This document shows, piece by piece, positions 24,068 through 32,559 of a stretch of DNA of 64,000 bases (the first letter of the stretch is position 1; the number at the start of each line of letters is the position of its first letter). The notes beneath the pieces were generated by a model, which was not told the origin of the DNA, did not search any database, and saw only the letters and a program-made list of their open reading frames with translations. The position numbers were made by a program, and so were the translations under genes. Source of the DNA: Pseudarthrobacter chlorophenolicus A6 (GTDB lineage Bacteria > Actinomycetota > Actinomycetes > Actinomycetales > Micrococcaceae); assembly GCF_000022025.1 (NCBI RefSeq), contig NC_011886.1:930001-994000 (forward strand), given 5' to 3'.

Positions 24068-25559
24068 CGCGGACCACCTTTTCATTCAGCGCACGCAGGA
24101 AGTCTGCCGACCAGAGATCCACATCGTGTTCCAGGATCTGCTTGCGCATGGCCCGCATGCGGCGCCCGGCTTCGCGCGGAGTCATCTCCACGGCGTTCAT
24201 GATGGTGTTCTTGAGCCCCGCGATGTCGTGCGGGTTGATGAGCAGCGCCTGCTTGAGCTGGTCCGCCGCGCCGGCGAATTCGCTCAGTACCAGGGCGCCG
24301 TCGTTATTGTTGCGCGCGGTGACGTATTCCTTGGCCACCAGGTTCATGCCGTCCCTGAGGGCGGTGACCAGCATGACGTCGGCGGCCAGGTACAGGGCCA
24401 CCATTTCCTCCACCGGGTAGCTGTGGTGCAGGTAGCGGACGGCAGTGTTCTGGATGGTGTCGTAGGTGCCGTTGATGTGGCCCACGGTGCCTTCCACTTC
24501 CTCGCGCAGCAGGCGGTACTGCTCAACACGTTCCCGGCTGGGGGAAGCCACCTGGATCAGCGTCGCATCTCCCACGGACAGCCGGCCGTCCGCCAGGAGT
24601 TCCTCGAAGGCCTTCAGGCGGTGCCGGATGCCCTTGGTGTAATCCAGCCGGTCCACGCCCAGGAGGATGGTCTTCGGGTTGCCCAGGTCCTGGCGGATCT
24701 GCCGCGCCCGCTCGATGATGTCCGGCCTGGCGGCAAGTTCGGTGATCTGCTTGACGTCGATGGAAATGGGAAACGCCTGCGCACGGGCAATATGGGTGAT
24801 CTGGCCGTCATGGCCCTTGACGTGCACCTGCTGCTGCTTGACGCTGGCGCCAAGGAAGCGCCGGGCCGAGCGCATGAAGTTGCCGGCGTCGCTTACCCGC
24901 TGGAAGCCCACCAGATCGGCGCCGAGCAGTCCGTCGATGATGGCGTGCCGCCACGGCAGCTGGGCGAAGATCTCCGGCGGCGGAAACGGAATGTGGTTGA
25001 AGAACCCGATGCGGAGGTCCGGCCGTGCCTCGCGAAGCATGCGCGGCACCAGCTGCAGCTGGTAATCCTGGACCCAGACGGTGGCGCCCTTGTCAGCATG
25101 GCGCACGACGGCGTCCGCGAACCGCTGGTTAACCCTGCGGTAGGAATCCCACCAGGTGCGGTGGAACTCGGGCGGTGCGATGACGTCGTGGTACAGCGGC
25201 CACAGCGTCGCGTTCGAGAAGCCTTCGTAGTACAGCTCGACGTCGTCGGTGCTGAGCTGGACGGGAACCAGGTCCATGCCGCCGTGGCTGAACGGCTTCA
25301 CCGTCTCGTCGGGCGCACCGTGCCAACCCACCCAGGCGCCGTCAGTCTTGGTCATCATCGGAGCCAGTGCGGTCACCAGGCCACCGGGGGAGCGGCGCCA
25401 GCCGGACCCGTCGTCCCCGTTGTCGCCGGGGGCGACCCGGTCAACGGGCAGCCTGTTGGAGACCACCATGAAGTCGTACTTCGTGGCCTGGCCGTGGCCG
25501 GATCCGGCCTTTCCTGATGGCTCTGCTGTGGCAGGTTTTTCCTGGACGGGTGTTTGCAT
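24057..25559 (-). CDS. otsA: Trehalose-6-phosphate synthase (UDP-forming)
   Basis: This 500-aa GT20 glycosyltransferase makes trehalose-6-phosphate from UDP-glucose and glucose-6-phosphate. Family motifs include VVSNRLPVDRV at the N-terminus, RSPGGLVTAL for glucose-6-phosphate binding, WVQDYQLQLVPRMLR, GVDRLDYTKGI and the C-terminal EFAGAADQLKQALLINPHD. The first 25 residues are a low-complexity extension. ATG 25559 follows a GGGGG stretch. The otsB start lies inside its 3' end. Confidence 0.95.
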   Translation of the reverse strand: MQTPVQEKPATAEPSGKAGSGHGQATKYDFMVVSNRLPVDRVAPGDNGDDGSGWRRSPGGLVTALAPMMTKTDGAWVGWHGAPDETVKPFSHGGMDLVPVQLSTDDVELYYEGFSNATLWPLYHDVIAPPEFHRTWWDSYRRVNQRFADAVVRHADKGATVWVQDYQLQLVPRMLREARPDLRIGFFNHIPFPPPEIFAQLPWRHAIIDGLLGADLVGFQRVSDAGNFMRSARRFLGASVKQQQVHVKGHDGQITHIARAQAFPISIDVKQITELAARPDIIERARQIRQDLGNPKTILLGVDRLDYTKGIRHRLKAFEELLADGRLSVGDATLIQVASPSRERVEQYRLLREEVEGTVGHINGTYDTIQNTAVRYLHHSYPVEEMVALYLAADVMLVTALRDGMNLVAKEYVTARNNNDGALVLSEFAGAADQLKQALLINPHDIAGLKNTIMNAVEMTPREAGRRMRAMRKQILEHDVDLWSADFLRALNEKVVRDDS

Positions 25560-25738
25560 TGCGGCCCCCTGGGGTTGCTTGTGCCTCTAAGCCACCCTAG
25601 CCGTGCGGAATCATCCGTGCTATTCGTCCGTTGGTCAACCCGGGCGGATAGTTGAAGAGGCAAGCTCTCAGGTTTCTCCCCTAAAATGGTGGAAGTGCCA
25701 CGAAGTGGTCCCTCCACGTCGACCGACCCAAGGAACAC

Positions 25739-26614
25739 ATGAGCCCCGGAAACGAAGTACGTAAGTCGAAAGCTGAGCGAACCGCGGAAGCGCGGGAAAA
25801 AGCGCGCCAGATCCGTGAGGCCCAGCTGAAGAAGGACAAGCGCAACAAGCTTCTGATCGGCTGGGGCATCGTGGCGGCTGTCGTCGCCATCCTTGTGGTC
25901 GTGGGACTGGTGGTCACCACCAGCATCAAGCAGAACACCCCCATCGCGGACCAGGGTCCCGTCCCCGCAAACGGCAACGCCAACGGCGGCGTGACGCTGG
26001 TTGCCAACACCGGCGTGAAATCAACGGAAGCCGCCACGGTGGACATGGCCAAGGTGCCGGCCAAGCCGGACGCGCAGCCGAACCCGGTGGTTGCCCCGGG
26101 CGCGGAAGCCGAGGCCGGCCAGCCCGTGAAGGTTGTGGCCTACATCGACTTCATCTGCCCCGTTTGCAAGCGCTTCGAAGACACCTACAACGAGGCCCTG
26201 ACTGGCCTGCGCAACGAAGGAAAGATCAGCCTGGAATACCGGCCGCTGGGCTTCCTGGACCGCCAGTCCAGCACCAACTACTCCTCCCGCGCTGCCAATG
26301 CTGCGGCGTGCGTGGCAGACAAGGCGCCGGAGAAGTACGCGGAATATGTTGACCTCCTCTTCGCCAATCAGCCTGCCGAAGGCGGTGCCGGCCTTTCCGA
26401 TGACAAGCTCAAGTCACTGGCGAGCGACATCGGTGCAGACATCAACAGCTGCGTTGACGACAAGACGTTCCGCCCGTACGTCAAGTACTCCACCCAGCTC
26501 GCGTCCAACATAGGCATCACCGGTACGCCCACCATCTTCGTGGACGGCAAGCAGTGGGACGGCAGCTCCGACCTCAACGCAGAGATCCAGACGGCCATCG
26601 CAGCCAAGGGCTAA
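25739..26614 (+). CDS. Membrane-anchored DsbA-like thiol-disulfide oxidoreductase
   Basis: This 291-aa protein has a charged cytoplasmic N-terminus (about 1-37, many Lys/Arg/Glu), one transmembrane segment (about 38-61), a linker, and an extracytoplasmic thioredoxin-fold domain. The active site is CPVC at residues 140-143 (FICPVCKRFE), and the cis-proline region is GITGTPTIFVDGKQW. It likely introduces or shuffles disulfides in exported proteins, as in other actinobacterial DsbA/MDB-type proteins. ATG 25739 has AAGGAA upstream. It is divergent from otsA. Confidence 0.9.
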   Translation: MSPGNEVRKSKAERTAEAREKARQIREAQLKKDKRNKLLIGWGIVAAVVAILVVVGLVVTTSIKQNTPIADQGPVPANGNANGGVTLVANTGVKSTEAATVDMAKVPAKPDAQPNPVVAPGAEAEAGQPVKVVAYIDFICPVCKRFEDTYNEALTGLRNEGKISLEYRPLGFLDRQSSTNYSSRAANAAACVADKAPEKYAEYVDLLFANQPAEGGAGLSDDKLKSLASDIGADINSCVDDKTFRPYVKYSTQLASNIGITGTPTIFVDGKQWDGSSDLNAEIQTAIAAKG

Positions 26615-26633
26615 AACCCCTCAGCCTCACCGT

Positions 26634-26666
26634 CGGCCCGCTTCCGGAACGTCCGGAGGCGGGCCG
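26634..26666 (+). terminator. Terminator after the DsbA-like gene
   Basis: A 15-bp stem (26634-26648 / 26652-26666) with a 3-nt loop and one possible G-U pair starts about 20 nt after the stop. Confidence 0.75.
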
Positions 26667-26804
26667 GCTGCGTTTAAAGTCCGGCGAGTGGCCCGCTTCC
26701 CCGCCGCGTGCAAAGGTCCCCCACCCGCGAGCCAGCCGTTTTTACCACCGGCAGCACTTGGGCTACGCTTATCTGGCGCCGTCAGGCGCCGCCCGCAAGG
26801 GCAT

Positions 26805-26878
26805 GCCTCCTTAGCTCAGTTGGCCAGAGCACCGCTCTTGTAAAGCGGGGGTCGTCGGTTCGAATCCGACAGGGGGCT
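26805..26878 (+). tRNA. tRNA-Thr (anticodon TGT)
   Basis: The acceptor stem is GCCTCCT/AGGGGGC. The anticodon stem CCGCT/AGCGG encloses the loop CTTGTAA with anticodon TGT, reading ACA. TTCGAATC is the T-loop. CCA appears to be encoded directly after discriminator T (26879-26881). Confidence 0.93.
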
Positions 26879-26997
26879 CCACTTAGTACCGGGACGCCGG
26901 TTCCCGCCTTTTCCTCCTCCCCACCGCCTCATCCCTTCCAGGGTTACGCTGGTCTTACCTGAATGATCAGCCTGCTGATGAATGGAGGATGGTTGCC

Positions 26998-27420
26998 ATG
27001 CCCAAGACCGGCAAGAACCACCATGCCCGCAAGGACGAACTTCCCTCGACCCTGCAGCGTTCCGACCAAAAGGCCCAGGACACTTTCGCCAAGACGTACG
27101 ACTCCGCCATCGAGTCCTACGATGACGAAGGCCGGGCAGCGCGTACTGCCTTCGCATCCGTGAAACACAGCTACGAGAAGGTGGGCGACCACTGGGAAGC
27201 CAAGGACAAAAAGGGGCCGTCGGACAGACGCGCGGAAGAGCAGGGCGCAGGATCCTCCACACCCACAGCGGGCGGCGTGGACGCCAACGCCTCGAAGCAA
27301 CACCTCTACGAACTGGCCCGGAAATTGGACGTCAAAGGCCGCTCCAGGATGGACAAGAACCAGCTTGTCCAGGCGGTGCAGAAAGCCAACGAGGCCGCCA
27401 CCCGCAAGGCCAGGTCCTAG
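26998..27420 (+). CDS. ChaB-family protein with C-terminal Rho_N domain
   Basis: This 140-aa hydrophilic protein has two parts. Residues about 10-70 match the ChaB domain (ELPSTLQRSDQKAQDTFAKT; SVKHSYEKVGDHWEAK). After a low-complexity linker, residues about 100-140 form a small Rho_N/SAP-like helical domain (KQHLYELARKLDVKGRSRM). ChaB is named as a cation-transport regulator in E. coli, but the function of these actinobacterial fusions is unclear; the Rho_N part suggests nucleic-acid contact. ATG 26998 is 9 nt after GGAGG; ATG 26989 would be too close to it. Confidence 0.85.
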   Translation: MPKTGKNHHARKDELPSTLQRSDQKAQDTFAKTYDSAIESYDDEGRAARTAFASVKHSYEKVGDHWEAKDKKGPSDRRAEEQGAGSSTPTAGGVDANASKQHLYELARKLDVKGRSRMDKNQLVQAVQKANEAATRKARS

Positions 27421-27559
27421 TCCCTTCCTCAGGGGAGTGACGGCGGCCGGCGTCCCTGGCCGCAGCGCCCTCCAGGCCCCTTGCCCTAACGCCTCCCAGG
27501 GTGTCGAATTTGAGGACACACTAGGACGGGTTGCACGGCAAAGACGCCAGGAGGATCCC

Positions 27560-29728
27560 ATGTCGGTGAAGAGCGCCAAAGACGCGGCCAGGGCTGCAGG
27601 TGGCCGGAACGCTGCCGAACCACGCCGAACCGATTCTGCCGCCCGCATCGCGGCACTGGAGCCGGCCAGCATCCGGAACATCGCCCTGATCGGGCACTCC
27701 GGGGCCGGCAAGACCCTGCTGATTGAAGCGCTCCTTGCTGCCAACGGAATGATCACCCGCAAAGGCTCCATAGCCGAGGGGACCACAGTAGGCGATTCCG
27801 ATCCCGCTGCGGTCCACCAGCAAAGGTCCGTCACCCTCTCCCTGGTGCCCCTCATGCTGGACGACACCAAGGTCAACCTGCTGGACACTCCCGGCTACCC
27901 CGACTTCATCGGGGAAATGCGGGCAGGCCTCCGCGCAGCGGACGCCGCCCTTTTTGTTGTTTCCGCCGTCGACGGGATTGATGCCACCACCACCGCACTG
28001 TGGGCGGAGTGCGCGCACCGCCGGCTCCCGCGCGCCGTAGTGATCACGCGGCTGGACCATCCCAGGGCGGATTACGACGGCGCCCTCGCAGAGTGCCGTA
28101 AGGCGTTCGGCGATGGCGTCCTCCCGCTCTACGTCCCGGTCGGCTCCGGCGGCGAACGCACCGGCCTGCTGGGACTGCTGTCCGGAACGGTCACGGACTA
28201 CTCCGCCGGGGAAAGCCCAGCCACCCGGGACGCCCCAGCCGATGACGCGGCGGAAGCGGCAGATGCCCGCGGAGAGCTCATCGAAGGGATTATCGCCGAA
28301 AGCGAAGACGAAACGCTGATGGACCGCTACCTCTCCGGCGAGGACATCGATACCGGCGTGCTCATCCAAGACCTTGAGACCGCCGTCGCCCGTGGTTCGT
28401 TCCACCCGGTCATTCCCACCTCCGCGGTCACCGGGCTGGGGACGTCCGAACTGCTGGACATGCTGGTGCGCGCGTTCCCGCCGCCCACTGAGGCGGACGT
28501 TCCCGAGGCGACAGACCTGGAGGGCCTGCACGGCAGGTCCCTGGGCTGCGACCCGTCGGGGCCGCTGGCCGCGGAAGTGGTGCGAACCTCCAACGATCCC
28601 TTCCTGGGCCGGATCTGCCTGGTCCGGGTGTTCTCGGGAACCTTGCGTGAGGACTCGCCGGTGCACGTTGGCGGGCACGGCCTGGCGGACCGCGGGCACC
28701 AGGACCACGACACCGACGAACGCGTCACGCACCTGTACTCACCGCTGGGAGCCACCCTGCGGCCGGTGCCTTACTGCGTGGCGGGGGACCTGTGTGCCCT
28801 GGCCAAGCTGGGAAGCGCCGAAACCGGTGACACCATCTCATCCCGGGACGATCCACTGATGCTCGCCACCTGGGAGATGCCCGAACCGCTGCTGCCGGTG
28901 GCCGTGGAGGCCGATTCCCGCAGCGATGAGGATGCCCTGGCCCGGAGCCTGGGAAAGATCGCAGCCGGCGACCCCACCATGCGGGTGGAGCGCAACCAGG
29001 AAACGCACCAGCTGGTCCTGTGGTGCATGGGCGAGGCGCACGCCGACGTCGTCATGGACAGGCTCCGTGAGCAGGGCGTAAAGCTCCACGCAGTGGACGT
29101 GGTGACACCGCTGCGGGAAACCTTCGCGGGCCCGGCCACCGGGCACGGACGCCACGTCAAGCAATCCGGGGGACACGGGCAGTACGCCGTGTGCGACATC
29201 GAAGTGGAGCCCCTGGACCGGGGCGGCGGCTTCGAATTCGTGGACAAGACGGTGGGCGGGGTCATCCCGGGGACGTTCATCCCATCCGTGGAAAAGGGGG
29301 TCCGCTCCCAGATGGAGAAAGGTGTATCCGCCGGGTTCCCCGTGGTGGACGTGCGGGTGCGGCTGGTGGGCGGCAAGGCCCACAGCGTGGATTCATCCGA
29401 CGCCGCCTTCCAGGCCGCCGGAGCCCTGGCCCTGCGCGAAGCGGCTGCGGCAGGCCGGATACAGCTCCTTGAGCCGGTCTCGGCGGTCAGCATCACCGTG
29501 GCGGACGAGCACGTGGGCCCCGTCATGAGCGACCTCTCCGGACGCCGCGGCCGGCTGACCGGCACGACGTCCTCGGGCGGGGGACTCACTGACATCAGCG
29601 CCGAGGTGCCGGACCAGGAACTGCTGCGCTACGCCGTCGAACTCCGTGCCCTCACAGCCGGTACGGGCCGTTTCAGCCGCAGCTACCTGCGCCACGACCC
29701 CGTGCCTTCCGGCTTCAGCCCTACCTGA
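27560..29728 (+). CDS. Elongation factor G-like protein EF-G2
   Basis: This 722-aa translational GTPase has EF-G architecture: P-loop GHSGAGKT near 44-51, G3 DTPGYPDF near 109, then domains II-V, with GGHGQYAVCDIEVEPLD and the C-terminal RGRLTGT region visible. The canonical G4 motif NKxD appears as TRLD near residue 163. It matches the actinobacterial second EF-G (mycobacterial FusA2 type), reported there to bind guanine nucleotides without ribosome-dependent GTPase activity. ATG 27560 has GGAGG 5 nt upstream; the longer frame from 27365 overlaps the ChaB gene. Confidence 0.9.
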   Translation: MSVKSAKDAARAAGGRNAAEPRRTDSAARIAALEPASIRNIALIGHSGAGKTLLIEALLAANGMITRKGSIAEGTTVGDSDPAAVHQQRSVTLSLVPLMLDDTKVNLLDTPGYPDFIGEMRAGLRAADAALFVVSAVDGIDATTTALWAECAHRRLPRAVVITRLDHPRADYDGALAECRKAFGDGVLPLYVPVGSGGERTGLLGLLSGTVTDYSAGESPATRDAPADDAAEAADARGELIEGIIAESEDETLMDRYLSGEDIDTGVLIQDLETAVARGSFHPVIPTSAVTGLGTSELLDMLVRAFPPPTEADVPEATDLEGLHGRSLGCDPSGPLAAEVVRTSNDPFLGRICLVRVFSGTLREDSPVHVGGHGLADRGHQDHDTDERVTHLYSPLGATLRPVPYCVAGDLCALAKLGSAETGDTISSRDDPLMLATWEMPEPLLPVAVEADSRSDEDALARSLGKIAAGDPTMRVERNQETHQLVLWCMGEAHADVVMDRLREQGVKLHAVDVVTPLRETFAGPATGHGRHVKQSGGHGQYAVCDIEVEPLDRGGGFEFVDKTVGGVIPGTFIPSVEKGVRSQMEKGVSAGFPVVDVRVRLVGGKAHSVDSSDAAFQAAGALALREAAAAGRIQLLEPVSAVSITVADEHVGPVMSDLSGRRGRLTGTTSSGGGLTDISAEVPDQELLRYAVELRALTAGTGRFSRSYLRHDPVPSGFSPT

Positions 29729-29739
29729 AGCGGGTCCCG

Positions 29740-30993
29740 ATGAATCCGGCTGCCCGCAAGATCCAGGGCGTCTACCTGGTGCTGACGCTCGGCAACACCC
29801 TTGCGGCGTCCTTCATCTGGGGGATCAACACGCTGTTCCTGCTCGACGCCGGCCTGAGCAACCTGGAAGCTTTCGCCGCCAATGCCTTCTTCACCGCAGG
29901 CATGGTGCTGTTCGAGGTCCCCACGGGGGTGGTGGCGGACAGTTGGGGCCGCCGCGCGTCGTTCCTCCTGGGAACCGTGACCCTCGCCGGTTCCACCTTC
30001 CTTTATTACCTGCTGTGGCAGTACTCAGCGCCGTTCTGGTGGTGGGCGGCGGTCTCCGTGCTGCTCGGCCTGGGCTTCACGTTCTTCTCCGGCGCGGTGG
30101 AAGCCTGGCTGGTGGACGCCCTGCAGTTCTCCGGGTACGACGGCACCCTGGAGACAGTGCTGGGCCGGGGCCAGATGGTGTCCGGCATTGCGATGCTGGC
30201 AGGATCCGTTGCCGGCGGCGTCATCGCGCAGGCAACCAACCTGGGCGTTCCCTTCCTGCTGCGGGTAGGCGTGCTGCTGGCCATGTTCGTCGTCGCCTTC
30301 CTGCTCATGCACGACGTCGGATTCACCCCTGAGCGGTCGGCCCGCCCGCTCGCCGCCACCCGCGCCGTCCTCAAGGCTTCCGTGGACGGCGGGCTCCGGC
30401 ACCCGCCCGTCCGGTACATTATGCTGGCCGCACCGTTCACGCAGGGCGTGGGCATCTACGTCTTCTACGCCCTGCAGCCCTACCTGCTGCAGCTCTTCGG
30501 GGATCCCCGGGCCTATGCCGTTGCCGGCCTTGCCGCCGCCATCGTGGCCGGCGCCGACGTGGTGGGCGGATGGATGGCGCCGCGGGTCAGGAAGCTGGTC
30601 CACCGGCGGACCACAGTGCTGATTGCCAGCAACGTGGCCAGCGCACTGATCCTCGTGGCCCTGCTGTTCACCACCACGTTCTGGCTGGCCCTGGTGCTGC
30701 TCATGCTGTGGGGGATGGTGGGGTCAGCCGGTGTCCCGGTCCGCCAGGCGTACCTGAATGACATGATCCCCTCCAAGCAGCGGGCAACGGTGCTCAGCTT
30801 CGATTCGCTCATGGGTTCCAGCGGTGGCGTGGTGGTACAGCCCCTGCTGGGGCGGGCCGCGGACCTGTACGGCTACCCCGCCTCCCTCGCCGTGAGCGGG
30901 GCCGTGCAGTTGCTGGCCGCACCCTTCATCCTGATGAGCCGGCGCCGGCGCTCGCCGGCGGACACCGCCACGGACCTGACGGCGGCGCCCTAG
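29740..30993 (+). CDS. Major facilitator superfamily transporter
   Basis: This 417-aa membrane protein has about 12 hydrophobic helices and the MFS motif A equivalent GVVADSWGRRASFLLG between helices 2 and 3. The motif WGINTLFLLDAGLSNLEAF at the N-terminus is seen in a group of uncharacterised actinobacterial permeases. The substrate is unknown; drug or metabolite efflux is possible. It starts 11 nt after the EF-G2 stop and is likely in the same operon. Confidence 0.87.
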   Translation: MNPAARKIQGVYLVLTLGNTLAASFIWGINTLFLLDAGLSNLEAFAANAFFTAGMVLFEVPTGVVADSWGRRASFLLGTVTLAGSTFLYYLLWQYSAPFWWWAAVSVLLGLGFTFFSGAVEAWLVDALQFSGYDGTLETVLGRGQMVSGIAMLAGSVAGGVIAQATNLGVPFLLRVGVLLAMFVVAFLLMHDVGFTPERSARPLAATRAVLKASVDGGLRHPPVRYIMLAAPFTQGVGIYVFYALQPYLLQLFGDPRAYAVAGLAAAIVAGADVVGGWMAPRVRKLVHRRTTVLIASNVASALILVALLFTTTFWLALVLLMLWGMVGSAGVPVRQAYLNDMIPSKQRATVLSFDSLMGSSGGVVVQPLLGRAADLYGYPASLAVSGAVQLLAAPFILMSRRRRSPADTATDLTAAP

Positions 30994-31055
30994 GGTTTAC
31001 CTGCGGGAGATACCGGGGAAACGCACCCACAACATCCGGCACCTATGTTTCAGGA

Positions 31056-31247
31056 ATGACAGAGAGCATCCCAGGCAGGGTCCGCCAGTGGTTTACTGCC
31101 GCCTTCGCCTTCACATCCCCGGAACAGGCCGCTGACGCTATGGCTGATGCGTCCCGCTGGGGCTGGCTTCCTGCCCTGAGCGGCGTGGCAGTGGGCGCCG
31201 ACCACGCCCGCGCACGGCACGACGAATCGGCTCCCGGCGCCGGCTGA
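31056..31247 (+). CDS. Small hypothetical protein
   Basis: A 63-codon frame with code-like composition (SPEQAADAMADASRWGWLPALSG) fills the gap between the MFS gene and the DUF4193 gene. It has no recognised domain, signal or membrane helix. The ribosome binding site is weak (CAGGA too close to ATG). It could be a real short gene or chance coding in high-GC sequence. Confidence 0.4.
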   Translation: MTESIPGRVRQWFTAAFAFTSPEQAADAMADASRWGWLPALSGVAVGADHARARHDESAPGAG

Positions 31248-31351
31248 CCGGCTGGTTCAACACACTATTGCGCCTGTAATGGGGTCATGCCCTAAACTGC
31301 TGCACTGAGGTGCCTGAAATGGCGCTGTGCGGCAACGAAAGTGAACACGCT

Positions 31352-31654
31352 ATGGCTACCGATTACGATGCTCCGCGCAAGCAGGAAGAAGAGTCTCCGG
31401 CTGACTCGCTTGAGGCCCTCCAGGCGTCCCGCGGCGGCAACGCGCAGACCGCCGTCATCGATGTCGAAGAGAATGACACCGCTGAAGGCATTGACCTTCC
31501 CGGCGCGGACCTCTCCAACGAGGAGCTGACCGTTGTTGTGGTTCCGGAGCAGTCCGACGAATTCACGTGTTCCTCGTGCTTTTTGGTCCGCCACAGGTCC
31601 CAGGTTGCCCTGGAAAAGAATGGCCTCAAGTACTGCCGCGACTGCGAAGGCTGA
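31352..31654 (+). CDS. DUF4193 domain protein (small zinc-ribbon protein)
   Basis: This 100-aa protein is acidic in its first two thirds and ends in a CxxC...CxxC zinc-ribbon-like element (FTCSSCFLVRHRSQ; YCRDCEG). It matches the actinobacterial DUF4193 family, which is widely conserved and functionally uncharacterised. Similar small Cys4 proteins often bind zinc and partner proteins. The ATG at 31352 begins the conserved MATDYDAPR sequence. A strong terminator follows, so it is probably monocistronic. Confidence 0.88.
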   Translation: MATDYDAPRKQEEESPADSLEALQASRGGNAQTAVIDVEENDTAEGIDLPGADLSNEELTVVVVPEQSDEFTCSSCFLVRHRSQVALEKNGLKYCRDCEG

Positions 31655-31671
31655 CCTTTCACCAGGTTTCG

Positions 31672-31706
31672 GCGCCGGCCACCCCATGGGGGTGACCGGC
31701 GCTTTT
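31672..31706 (+). terminator. Intrinsic terminator after the DUF4193 gene
   Basis: A 14-bp stem with one mismatch (arm 31672-31685) and a small loop is followed directly by TTTTT, a classical intrinsic terminator. Confidence 0.88.
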
Positions 31707-31927
31707 TGTACCCCGCGGGCAACCGTTATGGGCGGTAACGGGCAGGTGCAGGAACGGTGCCGATCAGGTTACGGGGGCACCCGAAACGGGCCTTGTTTTA
31801 TGCGGCCTTAATGCGGCGTCCGGCACGTTAACGGTTCCGCCCCGAAGCGGCCACAGGCCTCGTTTCGCCGTTCGTGCCGCCTTAATCTGGAGCTATCCAC
31901 ATCGCTCCTTCCTTGGGTGGAACCACA

Positions 31928-32479
31928 ATGAAAAAACTCTCCATCTGGTTCACGGCCATCCTTGTGGCCGTCGGACTGGGGCTGTTGGTTCCGGGGCCCG
32001 CCTCGGCAACCACCTCGTATTGCGGGCTCACATGGGGCTCGCTGCTGAAGACGGACGACTCCATGAGCGGCGCGCCCGTCACCAATGTCCGCACCGGACA
32101 GCACTACTGCTTCGACCGGCTGGTGGTTGACCTGGGCAGCGGTCCGGTTCCCGGCTATTACGTCCGCTACGTTGGGCAGGTCACCCAGGACGGTTCCGGC
32201 AAGCCGGTGGACGTCCGGGGCGGCGCCCGTCTGCAGGTGGTGGTCCGGGCGCCGGCCTACAACGACAGTGGCAACGCCACGTACACCCCCTCCGATCAGG
32301 CCGAGCTCTCCAACGTCTCCGGCTACCAAACCTTCCGCCAGGTGGTTTGGGCAGGAAGCTTTGAGGGCCAGAGCACTCTCGGCGTTGGCGTCCGCGCCCG
32401 TCTTCCGTTCCGTGTCTTTACGCTGGACGGACCGGGCTCAGGCTCCCGGCTGGTGGTGGATGTGGCGCACTTCTGGTGA
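31928..32479 (+). CDS. Secreted AMIN-like domain protein
   Basis: This 183-aa protein has a signal peptide (MKKLSIWFTAILVAVGLGLL, likely cut after PASA near residue 27) and one AMIN-like domain: FDRLVVDLGSGPVPGYYVRY, an LQVVVRAPAY strand, and a C-terminal SRLVVDVAHFW. AMIN domains usually bind cell-envelope polymers. No catalytic domain is attached, so it may be a binding or accessory protein. It stands alone, ending in a strong bidirectional terminator shared with the permease gene. The 270 nt upstream (31655-31927) hold the DUF4193 terminator and no other gene. Confidence 0.82.
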   Translation: MKKLSIWFTAILVAVGLGLLVPGPASATTSYCGLTWGSLLKTDDSMSGAPVTNVRTGQHYCFDRLVVDLGSGPVPGYYVRYVGQVTQDGSGKPVDVRGGARLQVVVRAPAYNDSGNATYTPSDQAELSNVSGYQTFRQVVWAGSFEGQSTLGVGVRARLPFRVFTLDGPGSGSRLVVDVAHFW

Positions 32480-32496
32480 CAGCCGCCGTCGTCAAA

Positions 32497-32544
32497 CAGG
32501 AAAGGTGCCGTTCCCCGCGTTGGCGGGGAACGGCACCTTTCCTG
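32497..32544. terminator. Bidirectional terminator between convergent genes
   Basis: A perfect 22-bp inverted repeat (32497-32518 / 32523-32544) has a 4-nt loop. It is one of the longest perfect stems in the window. Confidence 0.9.
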
Positions 32545-32559
32545 TTCTGTGCGGACCGT

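Noticed and set aside
30570..30761. 63-codon frame inside the MFS gene
   Set aside because: It is an out-of-frame shadow of the transporter.
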